Source: Candidatus Sulfuritelmatomonas gaucii (GTDB lineage: Bacteria; Acidobacteriota; Terriglobia; Terriglobales; Acidobacteriaceae). From it: a stretch of DNA of 57,161 bases. Where the stretch lies: positions 1-57,161 of the forward strand of contig OKRB01000101.1 of the NCBI GenBank assembly GCA_900290245.1, written 5' to 3'. The notes under the pieces were generated by a model. That model had not been told where the DNA came from. It saw nothing but the letters and a program-made list of their open reading frames with translations, and ran no database searches. Below, in pieces: positions 1-8,991 of this stretch. The position numbers were made by a program, and so were the translations under genes. The first letter of the stretch is position 1; each line of letters begins with the position of its first letter.

Positions 1-1
1 G

Positions 2-493
2 GTAAAGATAGAGGGGACACCAAAAATTGCCGACCCCGACGAGACGGGGCCGGCAATTCCAACTCGGATCAACGAGCGGCTCATAAATTTCGGCCCATTG
101 CCCGCAGCTAACGTTACGTCCGCATTTGGCCTTGTCGATGGAATGAGCCGGTCTGTGGACTATTTCGGCCGTTACGATCCTTGCAAGGAAGCGGATAGCC
201 TCTTGCATCAAATCTTGAGTGATCCGGCAAACTACTACTACGAGGGAGCGACAGTCTTCCCTGGTCCTGATGGGGTTATCCCTCAAGATAGAGGGATAAA
301 CTGGCCGCTGGGGCATACGGTAGCCAAAGCTGTTCTGATGGGATGTATTGCTTACAACGGCCCCGTGGGCACGAAGACCTACCATACTAGGCTCATGTAT
401 CGCGTGACGGAAGGTCCCGGTAAGTTGCTCAGAAATCGGACAGTCGCTAGAACCATCTCCGATCTGACCCTCTTTTGGAGCGATTCCCAATAA
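2..493 (+). CDS. Hypothetical protein, 5'-truncated by the window edge
   Basis: The reading frame is open from base 2 to a TAA at 491-493, so the gene probably begins outside the window. The first internal start candidate is a TTG at 98 without a visible ribosome binding site. The C-terminal half contains a GCIAY segment followed by HTRLMYRV, reminiscent of a small hypothetical family in proteobacteria and acidobacteria, but I cannot assign a function. No membrane segment or catalytic motif is evident. A 14-base inverted repeat at 25-58 lies inside the extended frame. If that hairpin is a terminator for leftward transcription, the real start would lie downstream of it. The coding nature is likely; the exact start is unknown. 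Confidence 0.55.
   Translation, partial: VKIEGTPKIADPDETGPAIPTRINERLINFGPLPAANVTSAFGLVDGMSRSVDYFGRYDPCKEADSLLHQILSDPANYYYEGATVFPGPDGVIPQDRGINWPLGHTVAKAVLMGCIAYNGPVGTKTYHTRLMYRVTEGPGKLLRNRTVARTISDLTLFWSDSQ
25..58 (-). terminator. Inverted repeat with T-run on the minus strand
   Basis: Two 14-base arms (25-38 and 45-58) pair with one mismatch around a six-base loop. On the minus strand the stem is followed directly by TTTTT, as in a Rho-independent terminator for leftward transcription. No leftward gene is visible immediately to its right, and the region also lies in an open rightward frame, so the role is uncertain. Confidence 0.35.
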
Positions 494-753
494 GGGGAGA
501 AATATCGCTAACGACGGTAGCTTAACGGCTGGCATGTGCGTCAACCGTTTTATTGCCGGCTCAAAACAAACTCTTATGAATCTGCTACGCCACTTTTTAG
601 CCCAGGGAATCCGCTACACTTTTTCTTTTGGTCAAAGAATCCTATTCGTTGCGACAAGGTGTCAACATTTTAGGTTTAGGCGTCCTTCGGCAATCCTTCA
701 GCGGGGTTCTTTGGGGGGGGTGACTGAGAGGTAATCTGTGCGCGCTTCCGCGC

Positions 754-1662
754 TTATCGCGCGGCCAGCTCTTCGACTGCCACTGTGTACGGCGGCAGGA
801 CGCCATATTCGGCGGCCATCTGGAAGAAGCCCTGCATCCCTGCCACGCACTCCTCGTCGAGCACGTAGTGGATGTTGGTGGTGAGATACATCCGGATCGT
901 TTCTTCGGGGATGGGAAAGCGCCGGGACCACTCCGCCACAATGGCGTCGATATTTTCGAGTCCATGGTCGCGCGAGCGAATCAAGTCCTCGGTAACACGC
1001 TCATCCAAAGGTCCGCCTTGCGCAGCACCGCTCCAGACGGCGGAGACGAACGCGAGGCCGGTGAGCGCGTGCCACTCGCGAGCCAGGTCGAGATACACAA
1101 GCTCTTCGCCGGTGCGCTCATAACGGTTGTTACGCTCTTCAAGAGCCAGCAATGCGGGATCACCGATGAGAAAAGCGGCGTCGGCGCGGTCAAGCATCAC
1201 GTCAAGATCGGCGGTCAGCGGCAAAAACGGAACACCGCCGTTGCCCCACTTGTGGAACAGGATGCGCGCGTAGGCAAGCGTGGTGCGGCTGGCAGTGTCG
1301 GCGGCAACCGAGCGCACCTCAGTGAGCGGCCGGCTGGCGCGATGCACCAGCAGCAGCGAGCGCACACGGCTTTTTGAGGCGATGGTGCAGCCCGGCAGGA
1401 TACGCAGCCCGGGCGTGGTGGCCAGCGCGGCAATGGGAATGAGGCCGATATCGGCCCGGCCGTCGGCCAGCCGCGCTGCGCACTCTGCGGGGGTCATGCG
1501 GTCAATGCGATAGCGCTTCGCGAGCGCATCCATTAGCGGTGGATGCTCAAAATCCCACATCAGCGGCGCCGGATTCAGGAACCCGATGGCCGCGATCCGC
1601 AAGCGCTTATCTTGCTGCGAACTCACACCTATTAGATTAGCAACCTCGAAAGTTAGACTCAC
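754..1662 (-). CDS. mqnA: Menaquinone biosynthesis protein MqnA (chorismate dehydratase)
   Basis: The protein resembles MqnA, the cytoplasmic enzyme that converts chorismate to 3-enolpyruvyl-benzoate at the start of the futalosine route to menaquinone. Near the N-terminus it has the family signature RIAAIGFLNPAPL, followed by an ADIGLIPIAAL segment. About 300 residues fits the periplasmic-binding-protein-like MqnA/MqnD fold; the related MqnD is the main alternative. The frame opens with a GTG at 1660-1662, but another GTG at 1624-1626 would give a start only about a dozen residues before the first conserved strand and may be the true one. Neither has a strong ribosome binding site. No other menaquinone gene is next to it. 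The left side (494-753) holds nothing I recognise. Confidence 0.8.
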   Translation of the reverse strand: MSLTFEVANLIGVSSQQDKRLRIAAIGFLNPAPLMWDFEHPPLMDALAKRYRIDRMTPAECAARLADGRADIGLIPIAALATTPGLRILPGCTIASKSRVRSLLLVHRASRPLTEVRSVAADTASRTTLAYARILFHKWGNGGVPFLPLTADLDVMLDRADAAFLIGDPALLALEERNNRYERTGEELVYLDLAREWHALTGLAFVSAVWSGAAQGGPLDERVTEDLIRSRDHGLENIDAIVAEWSRRFPIPEETIRMYLTTNIHYVLDEECVAGMQGFFQMAAEYGVLPPYTVAVEELAAR

Positions 1663-1726
1663 CTTGGAATTCGATAGCCGGAAGCCCTTTGGTCACCTCT
1701 GGGATCGAAAGACAGGGGCTAAAGCT

Positions 1727-1846
1727 GGTTGCATAAATCCCCGAGCCCGCTCGTAAAACGTCCCTCAGGGGCTAAAGCCCCACGTTTTATGGGCCCTTTG
1801 CGGCACGACTAAAGTCGTGCCCTGACACAGAGCCTTTTATGCAACC
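1727..1846. repeat. MITE-like inverted-repeat element with two inner palindromes
   Basis: Arms GGTTGCATAAA (1727-1737) and TTTATGCAACC (1836-1846) are exact inverted repeats about 120 bases apart. Between them lie two separate palindromes: GGGGCTAAAGCCCC (1768-1781), itself bracketed by TAAAACGT/ACGTTTTA, and a 9-base stem (1802-1810 with 1813-1821). The element is non-coding and lies between mqnA and the glycosidase gene. Palindromes of this kind recur in acidobacterial genomes as I remember them, but copy number was not tested here. Confidence 0.7.
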
Positions 1847-1851
1847 GGTTC

Positions 1852-1915
1852 TAGGGACTTGGGACCAGGGACTAGAAAAACAGGGATCAGGGTCCGGTGG
1901 GCAGTGATCAGGGAT
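1852..1915. repeat. Heptad array A (G-rich on plus strand)
   Basis: Phased seven-base units TAGGGAC, TTGGGAC and CAGGGAC run from 1852 to 1872. After an eight-base break come CAGGGAT and CAGGGTC (1881-1894), then CAGTGAT and CAGGGAT (1902-1915). The array lies 56 bases before the glycosidase start codon and is G-rich in the sense of that gene's mRNA. Confidence 0.8.
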
Positions 1916-1970
1916 CAGACCCGACGCTGCGCTTGACACTTCAATGCCGCCGCCTCCGATAATCAGGGCC

Positions 1971-3866
1971 ATGCGACGGATCGGGTTCTTCGCCTCATTC
2001 CTCTTCTCCGCAAGCCTCTTCGCCCAGCAAGCCATCCAGCTTCCGCCGCCGCCGACTCCCGCCGCGCCGGCCGCCGACACCTTCCGCTTCGTCTCCGACG
2101 GCCCGGCAGCTCTCGGATGGAGCCGCGGCGACGAGATCGCGCGAAAATATTTTCACGAGAATCTGCCTGCGCTCTTCGCGCGCACCCTCACGCTCAACGG
2201 CGACATTCCGCCGCGCGCCACGTTGCGCTGGATCTTCACCGGCCCTCGCGCCGGCTTCACCGTCGAGCTCACGTCGAGCAAACTCCGCATCGTTGAGCGC
2301 TACTACGACTCGATGGCATTCTACTCAGGCCAGGGCAACTTTCCCGAGAAGACTACGATCTCTGACGAGCGCCAATTCACCGGCGAAGCGCGCGAGCTCA
2401 CCGTGATCGCCGACTCGCATCTCGCGGTGCGAGTGTTGTTGAACGGCCGGCAGATACTTGAATCTCCGCTGCTGTTTGACGTCACGCGCCACCAGCTCAT
2501 GCTCGCCGCCTCGCGTACCGCGCACGACGTTGTAGAAGGCACTCTGCTCAAGCCCGATCTAAAGCATTCCAACATCGTTATCAATCCGGCAGAAGTGCAC
2601 CAGACCATGCTCGGCTTCGGTGGCAGCCCCAGCATTGCCGCGTATGCCGAGCTCAGCGACGAAGGCAAGCGCGAATACTGGCAGACGCTCAAACGCTACA
2701 ACCTTCTGCTCTTCCGCGAATACCCGATGGGCGAAGCGCTCAAGCCGGACCTGAGCAATCTCGACGACCTCGCCGACGCCACGCCGCATTACTACGGCGA
2801 CAACTTCCCCAACAGCGAAGTTTCCAGCTTCGATTACAGCAAGCACATTCTTGCGCTCGGCGGCAGCGTGATTTACGAGCTGTGGGCGCTTCCCTCGTGG
2901 GCCACGGTTCCCAACAACGGCCCCAACTCCACCGACACCTGGAGCAAGCCCATCAAGCGCGTAGCAAATCCCAATGAGTACGCCCGCATCGTCGTCACCT
3001 ATTGCAAAAAGGCGCAGGCCGCCACCGGCGCGGCGCCCGCCATCGTCGGCATTGAGAACGAAGTCGATCAGCCGCCCGAAGTCTTCGATGCCATGGCCAT
3101 CGCGCTACGCCGCGAGCTCAACAAGGCCGGCTTCACGCAGACGAAGATCCACATGGCCGACGCCAGCTACATGTTCCTCGGCATCGACCGCGCCCGCGCC
3201 TGGCAAAAGGATCCCGCGGCATGGCAGGCCATCGATTACTCCGCCACGCACGAGTACGACTTTCAGGAGTTCATCGCCAACCCCGATCTCTATGACGCGC
3301 GCATGAAGGCGATGCATGACGCTGCAGGAGGCAAGCCTTTTCTGGCCACGGAAATCTGCGTCAACGATCCGCACTACCAGGAGCCTTCATATCGCATTGC
3401 ATTCGCCGTGGCGCAGCTCTACCACAAAAACCTCACCGAGCTGGACGCCGTTGCCTTGATGTACTGCTGGACGCTGCTGGACGTGGAGCAGCCGAATTTT
3501 GCGGGCTCGCGTTCGTTGCTCGCGCCCGACCGCACACGCGGATGGATCCCCGTACCGACCAGCTACGAGTTGCGCGTGCTGGGCGCCTGGAGCCGGCACA
3601 TCCTGAAAGGCATGAAGCGCATCAACGCAGAGAGCGGCGACCCCGATCTGCTGGCGACCGCTTTCGCCGACGGCCAGAATGAAACGCTCATCGTCGTCAA
3701 CCGCTCAGACACTGCGCGCGAGATCAAAGTGCAGGGTGCCGCGCATCCGTGGGCGGAGATGGAGCGCACCGGCATTGAAGAAGTAAACGAGGTCTCCGGC
3801 GTTCCTTCTGAGATCGTCGTTCAACCGGGAGAGATTGTGGTGCTTTCGACCATCAAAGCGGAGTAG
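1971..3866 (+). CDS. Secreted GH30-like clan GH-A glycoside hydrolase
   Basis: This 631-residue protein opens with a signal peptide (MRRIGFFASFLFSASLFAQ). The N-terminal 200 residues look like a beta-rich accessory domain. Then comes a TIM-barrel region beginning QTMLGFGGS, the hallmark opening of GH30-type enzymes. GIENEVD supplies the likely acid/base (Glu364) and FLATEIC the likely nucleophile (Glu461), as expected after barrel strands 4 and 7 in clan GH-A. A C-terminal beta domain follows. It probably acts outside the cytoplasm on a beta-linked glycan; the substrate cannot be read from sequence. I chose the ATG at 1971 over the in-frame one at 1944 because it has CAGGG just upstream and starts the signal peptide cleanly. 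Confidence 0.75.
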   Translation: MRRIGFFASFLFSASLFAQQAIQLPPPPTPAAPAADTFRFVSDGPAALGWSRGDEIARKYFHENLPALFARTLTLNGDIPPRATLRWIFTGPRAGFTVELTSSKLRIVERYYDSMAFYSGQGNFPEKTTISDERQFTGEARELTVIADSHLAVRVLLNGRQILESPLLFDVTRHQLMLAASRTAHDVVEGTLLKPDLKHSNIVINPAEVHQTMLGFGGSPSIAAYAELSDEGKREYWQTLKRYNLLLFREYPMGEALKPDLSNLDDLADATPHYYGDNFPNSEVSSFDYSKHILALGGSVIYELWALPSWATVPNNGPNSTDTWSKPIKRVANPNEYARIVVTYCKKAQAATGAAPAIVGIENEVDQPPEVFDAMAIALRRELNKAGFTQTKIHMADASYMFLGIDRARAWQKDPAAWQAIDYSATHEYDFQEFIANPDLYDARMKAMHDAAGGKPFLATEICVNDPHYQEPSYRIAFAVAQLYHKNLTELDAVALMYCWTLLDVEQPNFAGSRSLLAPDRTRGWIPVPTSYELRVLGAWSRHILKGMKRINAESGDPDLLATAFADGQNETLIVVNRSDTAREIKVQGAAHPWAEMERTGIEEVNEVSGVPSEIVVQPGEIVVLSTIKAE

Positions 3867-3950
3867 CGCAACGCGCGCCGGCGCACACAAGAGTTCCCAA
3901 TGATCGCTGCGCTTTCAAATCCCTTCGCGCCGGAAATCGTCAGGCGTCGT

Positions 3951-5714
3951 CTAGTGGTGACCGCCACCACCACTATTGCCGCCTCCGCCACTACTACCGC
4001 CGCCGCCGCCGTGGGAGCCGCCGCCTCCGCCACCGCCGCCACCACCGCCGCTGCTGTGGGAAGCTCCGCCGCCTCCGCCACCGCCGCCACCACCACCATG
4101 GAAGCCGCCACCCCCACTGGGCGCACTCGGCGCGCCGCCGCCGCGGGAGCCGCCTCCACCAGCCGGCGCAGGTGCCGGAGAGTTATGAACAGGTGGAGGA
4201 GAATAACTCCGGCTGGGCGGGGTGTAGGTGCGACTGGGCTCGGGAGCAAAACCGTGATCCTGATTTCCGGAGTTGCGGCTTGCCCCTGGAGCATTCTGAT
4301 TGCCTTGGTTTCCGGGATTGTATCCATTCCCCGTGGAGGGGCGGATGTAACCCTGCCGTGGAACGGCTGTTTGTCCGGGTGCAGGCCGCGAGCCCTGGTT
4401 GCCTGGCTGCTCATGGTTCGACGTAGCAAATCCCGCAGAAGCGTAGCTACGCCGCGATGGCTGAGTTGCGACTGGCAGCACGGATTTTCCCGCGATGGTC
4501 ACCATCCTCGTCTTGTCTCGCGGCGGAAGCCCTGGATTCAGCGGCTGCGAACCACGCCTCACCACAATTGGCTCAAGCGGCCGTCCGTGCATCGGGTGCC
4601 GCGGCATAAGCGGACGCGCAATGGTGCGATAACCCGGGGGCGCATAGCCAATATTCGGACCACCGTAGCGGCCCATTCCCCACCACGGCAAACAGCCTCC
4701 CATACCAGGAGCCCAACCCCAGCCGAAGCCGTTATAGAAGTTCCATGCACCGCACTGGAAAGGTAGATAACCCCACGGATAACCGGATGCCCAGACGTAG
4801 CCGAAGCCCGGCGTGTACATCCATGACCCATTCCCGTACGGGTCGAAGTCCGCGTTCGCGGCATCATAGGGAGACCACACGTAACCCTGGCCTGGAACGT
4901 TGTACCAGTTCCCGTTGGCGTCCAGATCGTTCCACTCGGGATTTTCGCTCGCGCCTACGTCGGCCGGCGCCCCGGTCTGATTGGCTGCTTCGGTCGTCAG
5001 CGCCTGGTCACGGTCAGAGTTCCACGCGTCCCACGAGTCCGGTTCAATTGACTCTGCCATGTTGTATTGGCTCGGATCAGAGCCGCTCAGCGTCACGCTT
5101 TCGCCACCGTGCAGATCCACCGAAAGCGAGCCGGATGCCGTGCCGTCCGCGCCCTGCAAATGAGCATTCCCCGAAAAAACGGCAAGCTGGCCGGGAGGAC
5201 TATCCATATCGACGCGAATGACAGTGAATCCGCTGGTGGTCACCAGGTCATCACCAAACTGCACACTCATCTGGCCGGCCTGGCCACCGCCCTGGAATTC
5301 GAAGTATGCAAGCCCGCTGTTCACCTGGAGCTTGGCCGTCGCGGAGGAGCCGGATCCATTCAGCACGGTCAGCGTCAATGTGCTGTCGGGGGAGATCCGT
5401 GCCACGCTGCCATCTTCAAACTGGATCTCTGCCTTTCCGCTGTCCGCGGTTGTGAGTTGCGCGCCTTCAAACAGCGGCGTATTGGCTGCGGCCTGGTCGG
5501 CCACAACCTGGCCGCCTTGCGATAGCGTTACCTGGCCGTCTACATAGCTGAGCCGAATCGCCCGCGCCGGTTGCCCTGATTCAGATGTGGATGGCTGCGC
5601 TGATTCAGATGCGTCAGGCGCATCCTGCGCGAACAACGCCGGACCAAAATATGCCACTCCGAGGGCCAGCACCGCCAGCCCCAAAAACTTTCTGCGATTC
5701 CCCTTGAGAATCAT
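3951..5714 (-). CDS. FecR-domain protein with Trp/Tyr-rich repeats and Gly-rich tail
   Basis: The 587-residue product starts with NRRKFLGLAVLAL, a plausible twin-arginine or ordinary export signal ending near LFAQ. Residues about 50-200 look like a FecR domain (IQFEDGSVARISPDS and repeated beta strands). Residues about 230-330 hold WYNVPGQGYVWSPY, SWMYTPGFGYVW and FGWGWAPG motifs typical of the DUF6600 region found with FecR domains in acidobacteria. The last 80 or so residues are nearly pure Gly with Ser and His. It is probably a cell-envelope protein; the typical FecR partner (TonB receptor or sigma factor) is not adjacent, so signalling is not implied. The start at 5714 has a GGCGGGG ribosome binding site; an earlier in-frame ATG adds a non-signal extension. 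Confidence 0.8.
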   Translation of the reverse strand: MILKGNRRKFLGLAVLALGVAYFGPALFAQDAPDASESAQPSTSESGQPARAIRLSYVDGQVTLSQGGQVVADQAAANTPLFEGAQLTTADSGKAEIQFEDGSVARISPDSTLTLTVLNGSGSSATAKLQVNSGLAYFEFQGGGQAGQMSVQFGDDLVTTSGFTVIRVDMDSPPGQLAVFSGNAHLQGADGTASGSLSVDLHGGESVTLSGSDPSQYNMAESIEPDSWDAWNSDRDQALTTEAANQTGAPADVGASENPEWNDLDANGNWYNVPGQGYVWSPYDAANADFDPYGNGSWMYTPGFGYVWASGYPWGYLPFQCGAWNFYNGFGWGWAPGMGGCLPWWGMGRYGGPNIGYAPPGYRTIARPLMPRHPMHGRPLEPIVVRRGSQPLNPGLPPRDKTRMVTIAGKSVLPVATQPSRRSYASAGFATSNHEQPGNQGSRPAPGQTAVPRQGYIRPSTGNGYNPGNQGNQNAPGASRNSGNQDHGFAPEPSRTYTPPSRSYSPPPVHNSPAPAPAGGGGSRGGGAPSAPSGGGGFHGGGGGGGGGGGASHSSGGGGGGGGGGGSHGGGGGSSGGGGNSGGGGHH

Positions 5715-5818
5715 GGCGCCCCGCCTTTCCCCGCCTTGCGGCGACCCCAACCGTTTGGCGGGAGCCCAACATCAATTTGACACCTGCGACCGGGAAAAAG
5801 TCGCTCAAACACAGACAT

Positions 5819-6493
5819 TTATGTGGGACCAAGCGCAAGCAGCGCCTTGGCCCTCTTTCTCACCCGTTCCATGACGTCATCATCTTTTGCCAACCGCAAC
5901 AGAATATCCCGAATGACGGAAACTTGCTGTGCGCGGCCATCCCCCACCGCCTCAGTCAGGTACTCCATCTCCTGGTCCAGACCAAGCGGGTCGTGCTGCA
6001 GAAGCACTTGCAGGCGCGCGCCCTCCAGGATCGTCTGCGCTACCGCCTGCATTGAATCCCCGAGTTGCTGAATGTCTTTGTCTTTTGAGTAGTTGAATGT
6101 GCATGTGCCCATACCGCTCCCGCCGGTGTAGCTGAACGTCTTCCATCCCTGAAAGGCCACTTTCAGGTGGCTTTCACATGCTTCGTTGAACCAGTTGTGG
6201 TTCCGGGCCGTATTGAAGACGCGGCTGGCAAATTGCGCGCTCACCTGGATGTCGAGGTCGAGATTCGGAGTTTCGATTTCCTTCAGTCCCCCCGGAGGTG
6301 TTTTCCCCATCGTCGATCGAAAATGGCCACTACCGTCGGGGTTGAGTGTCAGCGTCCATTGCGGGGGCGACAGCCCGGGATTGGAGAAATCCACCTGCAC
6401 CACCGGCCGCTGACCCTCCGGCTCCTTTCCAGCAGCGGATTGGCCGTGCGCGGTCAGCGCCATCGCCGCAAGAACCAGCCACGCCGCTTTCAT
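5819..6493 (-). CDS. Secreted protein of unknown function
   Basis: The 224-residue protein begins with a signal peptide (MKAAWLVLAAMALTAHGQ). The mature part contains WTLTLNPDGSGHF, a GTCTFNY strand with one cysteine (another in NEACESH), and a helical, charged C-terminus ending RKRAKALLALGPT. I do not recognise a family. Its ATG overlaps the stop codon of ruvC in an ATGA (6490-6493), so translation of the two is probably coupled, although no functional link to recombination is evident. The FecR gene follows 104 bases downstream on the same strand. Confidence 0.7.
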   Translation of the reverse strand: MKAAWLVLAAMALTAHGQSAAGKEPEGQRPVVQVDFSNPGLSPPQWTLTLNPDGSGHFRSTMGKTPPGGLKEIETPNLDLDIQVSAQFASRVFNTARNHNWFNEACESHLKVAFQGWKTFSYTGGSGMGTCTFNYSKDKDIQQLGDSMQAVAQTILEGARLQVLLQHDPLGLDQEMEYLTEAVGDGRAQQVSVIRDILLRLAKDDDVMERVRKRAKALLALGPT

Positions 6494-6999
6494 CGTGCCG
6501 CCTCCTGCAATGCCAGCGTCTGCGCTGTATGAATATGGCAGATGGCGATCGCCAGTGCGTCGGCGGCGTCCGCAGGCTGAGGTAGCTCCGACAGCCCTAA
6601 TAGCCGCGCCACCATGAACTGCACCTGCTCCTTCTTCGCCAGGCCATACCCCACCACGCTCGATTTGATTTTCAATGGAGCATACTCCGCTATGGGAACT
6701 CCAAGTCGCGCTGCGGACAGCAGGGCGACACCCCGAACCTGCCCCAGTTTCAGGGCCGACTTGGCATTTACTGAGTAGAAGACCTCTTCGATGGCGACGG
6801 CATCCGGGCGCCAGCGCTCGATTTCGGCCGTCAATTCAAGAAAAACCTGCTCCAGCCGCGCCGGCAAGCTCCGAGTCTTCGCCAGCCGAATCGCTCCCAT
6901 GGCGCAGAACTTGAGTTGAGGCAGCTGCGCGGCGTCATTCGAATCCACGACACCGAAGCCCGTCACCTCGGTCCCGCAATCGATTCCGAACACCCTCAT
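6490..6999 (-). CDS. ruvC: Crossover junction endodeoxyribonuclease RuvC
   Basis: RuvC cuts Holliday junctions in the RuvABC resolvasome. The 169-residue product has the expected acidic catalytic set: Asp7 in VFGIDCGTEVTG, Glu71 in AIEEVFYS, and Asp144/Asp147 in PADAADALAIAICH, matching the D-E-D-D pattern of the RNase H-like fold. Length is near the usual 170. I prefer the ATG at 6999 because it places the first beta strand at the N-terminus as in other RuvC proteins; an upstream in-frame start at 7029 adds ten unconserved residues. ruvA and ruvB are not in the window. The stop overlaps the next gene by four bases. Confidence 0.93.
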   Translation of the reverse strand: MRVFGIDCGTEVTGFGVVDSNDAAQLPQLKFCAMGAIRLAKTRSLPARLEQVFLELTAEIERWRPDAVAIEEVFYSVNAKSALKLGQVRGVALLSAARLGVPIAEYAPLKIKSSVVGYGLAKKEQVQFMVARLLGLSELPQPADAADALAIAICHIHTAQTLALQEAAR

Positions 7000-7220
7000 C
7001 GGGTCCAAGTTTACCGCAGAAGGGACCAATCCTTCGCACCCACAGCGCAGATGCCGGCAGACGATTCTTCTGCGACCTTTGGGCCATACCCCAAAGAGCT
7101 ATTCACGATCGCACCACAAAGCATCCAATCTCGTATCAAGTTTGGTTCCTCCACAAAAGTTTCATCGGAGGGAAACCAAACGGTGTTGATGGTGTCGATA
7201 CCTTTGAGGGGATAACCCAA

Positions 7221-7709
7221 GTGTTCCATGCGATGACCATGCGCGGGATTCGGGCGGCAGCAAAGCGCTCCGCCGTCCAATGGCTGAGGCAGGGGGTCTC
7301 TCCCCGGCGCTTGGCCCTCACTCTCGCGCTTGGGTTTGCCATCGGATGCATTCCGGTAATCGGGATTCCCACTCTTCTCTGTGCTGCCTTGGCTCTCGCG
7401 TTGCGCTTGAATCTGCCTGCCATCCAGGCTGCCAATTATGCGGCAATGCCGCTGCAGTTGGCCCTCATTGTGCCCTTTGTGCGGATGGGAGGCTGGATCG
7501 TCTCTGCGAAACCCTCGCACCCGATCACTGCGGCCGCCGTCTTCCATCTGCCTGCGCTCCACATGGCCGCACACGTCAGCGGACTGGCTGGGGAAGCGCT
7601 GCTGGCTTGGCTGCTGGCCGCCATTCCGGCGGTGGCTCTCATGACGCTGATGCTCACGCGCATGCTTCGCCGCATTCCGGTCATGAATGCTGCCGAAGCC
7701 GGCGACTGA
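7221..7709 (+). CDS. DUF2062 membrane protein
   Basis: The 162-residue protein has the DUF2062 pattern: an amphipathic N-terminus (GVSPRRLALTLALGFAIGCIP) with the conserved IPVIGIPTLL segment, then NLPAIQAANY and further hydrophobic helices (LALIVPFV, ALLAWLLAAIPAVALM). This suggests an inner-membrane protein of unknown biochemical role. Starts at 7221, 7233 or 7239 are possible; GAGGGG at 7205-7210 is 10 bases before the first. It stands alone, divergent from ruvC and convergent with the nuclease gene. Confidence 0.7.
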   Translation: MFHAMTMRGIRAAAKRSAVQWLRQGVSPRRLALTLALGFAIGCIPVIGIPTLLCAALALALRLNLPAIQAANYAAMPLQLALIVPFVRMGGWIVSAKPSHPITAAAVFHLPALHMAAHVSGLAGEALLAWLLAAIPAVALMTLMLTRMLRRIPVMNAAEAGD

Positions 7710-7750
7710 GCCGGCAGAGGTCAGGGCTCAGGTTCGGGCAGGCCCTTCGA

Positions 7751-8680
7751 TTATTTCCCCGCGTATGGATCTGGCACAGGTTGTGCGCTGTCGAGCCATG
7801 CCGAGTAGATCATGTCGCGCAGCATGCTCGCCCCGGCTGCCAGCCGCTCGGCGGTAAAGTCGCGCGACTCCTGCGTGCCTGCGCCCGCAAATCCACCGGC
7901 CTTATCGAGCTGGTAGACCTGTTCGATGTGAGTGGCCGTCTGGCGCAGATAGCCCACGTACGCGTCAAACATGTCGCCGTCGATGGCCTTCACAGGCGTC
8001 ATTTTCGCTTGCACATCAGGCGGGTGGATGTTCGCGGCCACAAACGGGCTCTCGAACTCGTAGTGGATCTTGTGTTCGACGGTATAGCCGTTGGGGTTCG
8101 GTCCCACCCAGCCGTTGTATTTCACGGTCACGTGCAGCGGCTGCGAACCGTCGCCAACGTAGTGACCAAGCCATCCCGCATAAAAGATGATCGCCGCTTC
8201 CACGTCCTTGGAATCCTGCCCGGCAGCTTTGATCTCCCGGTACTGGCGCATAGCCGCCTTCAGCCGCTCCCACACTTCATCGGTCTGCCACGGCTGCAGC
8301 CCGATCGTCTCCGGCCGCTGGCTCGCCGCAAAGACCTTCGCCTCAAAATCGAGCCGCTTGTGCGGCAGGGGGCCCAGCGCATCGGCAAGCTCCAGGTCGA
8401 TGAAATGCTCTGGTGCCTGCGCTGCTGCCAGTTCGGGCTCCGCCTTTGATCGCCACCGGTCGGGCTCGGGGCCCAGGTACTCGATCTCGTCGGCGGCTGC
8501 GGGCGCCCGCAAAAACGCGGGCACATCTGCGGGAAGCGTTGTGACCGCCAGCCTGTTGATCATGCGATGCCCCTCATTTCCCCACGCGTGAGCGGCTTGA
8601 GGAGGCGATACAACGCTGAACAATACGATGATGGGCAGAAGGATGCGGAATCCGCGTAATAGCTCAATTGAACGGAACAT
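7751..8680 (-). CDS. Secreted S1/P1-type nuclease
   Basis: The 309-residue product has a signal peptide ending just before AWGNEGHRMI. In S1/P1 and zinc-dependent phospholipase C-like enzymes the mature N-terminal Trp and the nearby His bind one of three zinc ions. Further zinc-ligand motifs are seen: HFIDLE, GWLGHYVGDGSQPLHV (the family's HxxxD-type core) and EHKIHYEFES. It should hydrolyse single-stranded nucleic acids or phosphate monoesters outside the cytoplasm, possibly for phosphate or nucleotide scavenging. The mature N-terminus after cleavage at HA/WG is exactly where the family needs it, which supports both the start and the assignment. Confidence 0.85.
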   Translation of the reverse strand: MFRSIELLRGFRILLPIIVLFSVVSPPQAAHAWGNEGHRMINRLAVTTLPADVPAFLRAPAAADEIEYLGPEPDRWRSKAEPELAAAQAPEHFIDLELADALGPLPHKRLDFEAKVFAASQRPETIGLQPWQTDEVWERLKAAMRQYREIKAAGQDSKDVEAAIIFYAGWLGHYVGDGSQPLHVTVKYNGWVGPNPNGYTVEHKIHYEFESPFVAANIHPPDVQAKMTPVKAIDGDMFDAYVGYLRQTATHIEQVYQLDKAGGFAGAGTQESRDFTAERLAAGASMLRDMIYSAWLDSAQPVPDPYAGK

Positions 8681-8991
8681 TGAGCCAGTATACGGCGTTT
8701 GTCCCTTCGGCTCTCATTGCAGCTGGCCGGGTTGCCGCAGATCGCACCGTCGGGCCAGCCATGAACATGTGCCTTCGGTAACTGGAATGCTTCAATTGCC
8801 GGCGCGCTTTACCGATTTATCTGGAGAGCCCGGCAAACAGGCTAATATACTTACTGCAATCGCAGGGATGCGGACTTTTTCCATTTTCCCCGCCGCGCGG
8901 CACTTTTGTGGTCTGGCGTGTTGTGGCAGAATTTCAAGGCGGGAAAGAGACCCGGGCTGAAGGGGTGTACCGCCAATAGCAATACGGGCTC
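8681..8991. other. Divergent intergenic region
   Basis: No gene is supported here. On the minus strand TATACT (8687-8692 on plus as AGTATA) lies a few bases upstream of the nuclease start codon and could be a -10 element, but I see no convincing -35. On the plus strand an AT-rich patch TAATATACTTA near 8842 could serve the kinase gene. Both are weak. Confidence 0.25.

Noticed and set aside
534..734. Rightward 66-residue reading frame
   Set aside because: Low-complexity basic composition, no ribosome site, no recognisable motif; it overlaps only non-coding DNA.
3900..4766. Long rightward frame of 288 codons
   Set aside because: It is the antisense of the Gly-rich tail of the FecR protein; its Ala/Thr/Arg richness is a consequence of GGC/GGT repeats.
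7280..8449. Rightward frame of 389 codons
   Set aside because: It runs antisense to the S1/P1 nuclease and out of frame with the DUF2062 gene, both of which have clear family motifs.
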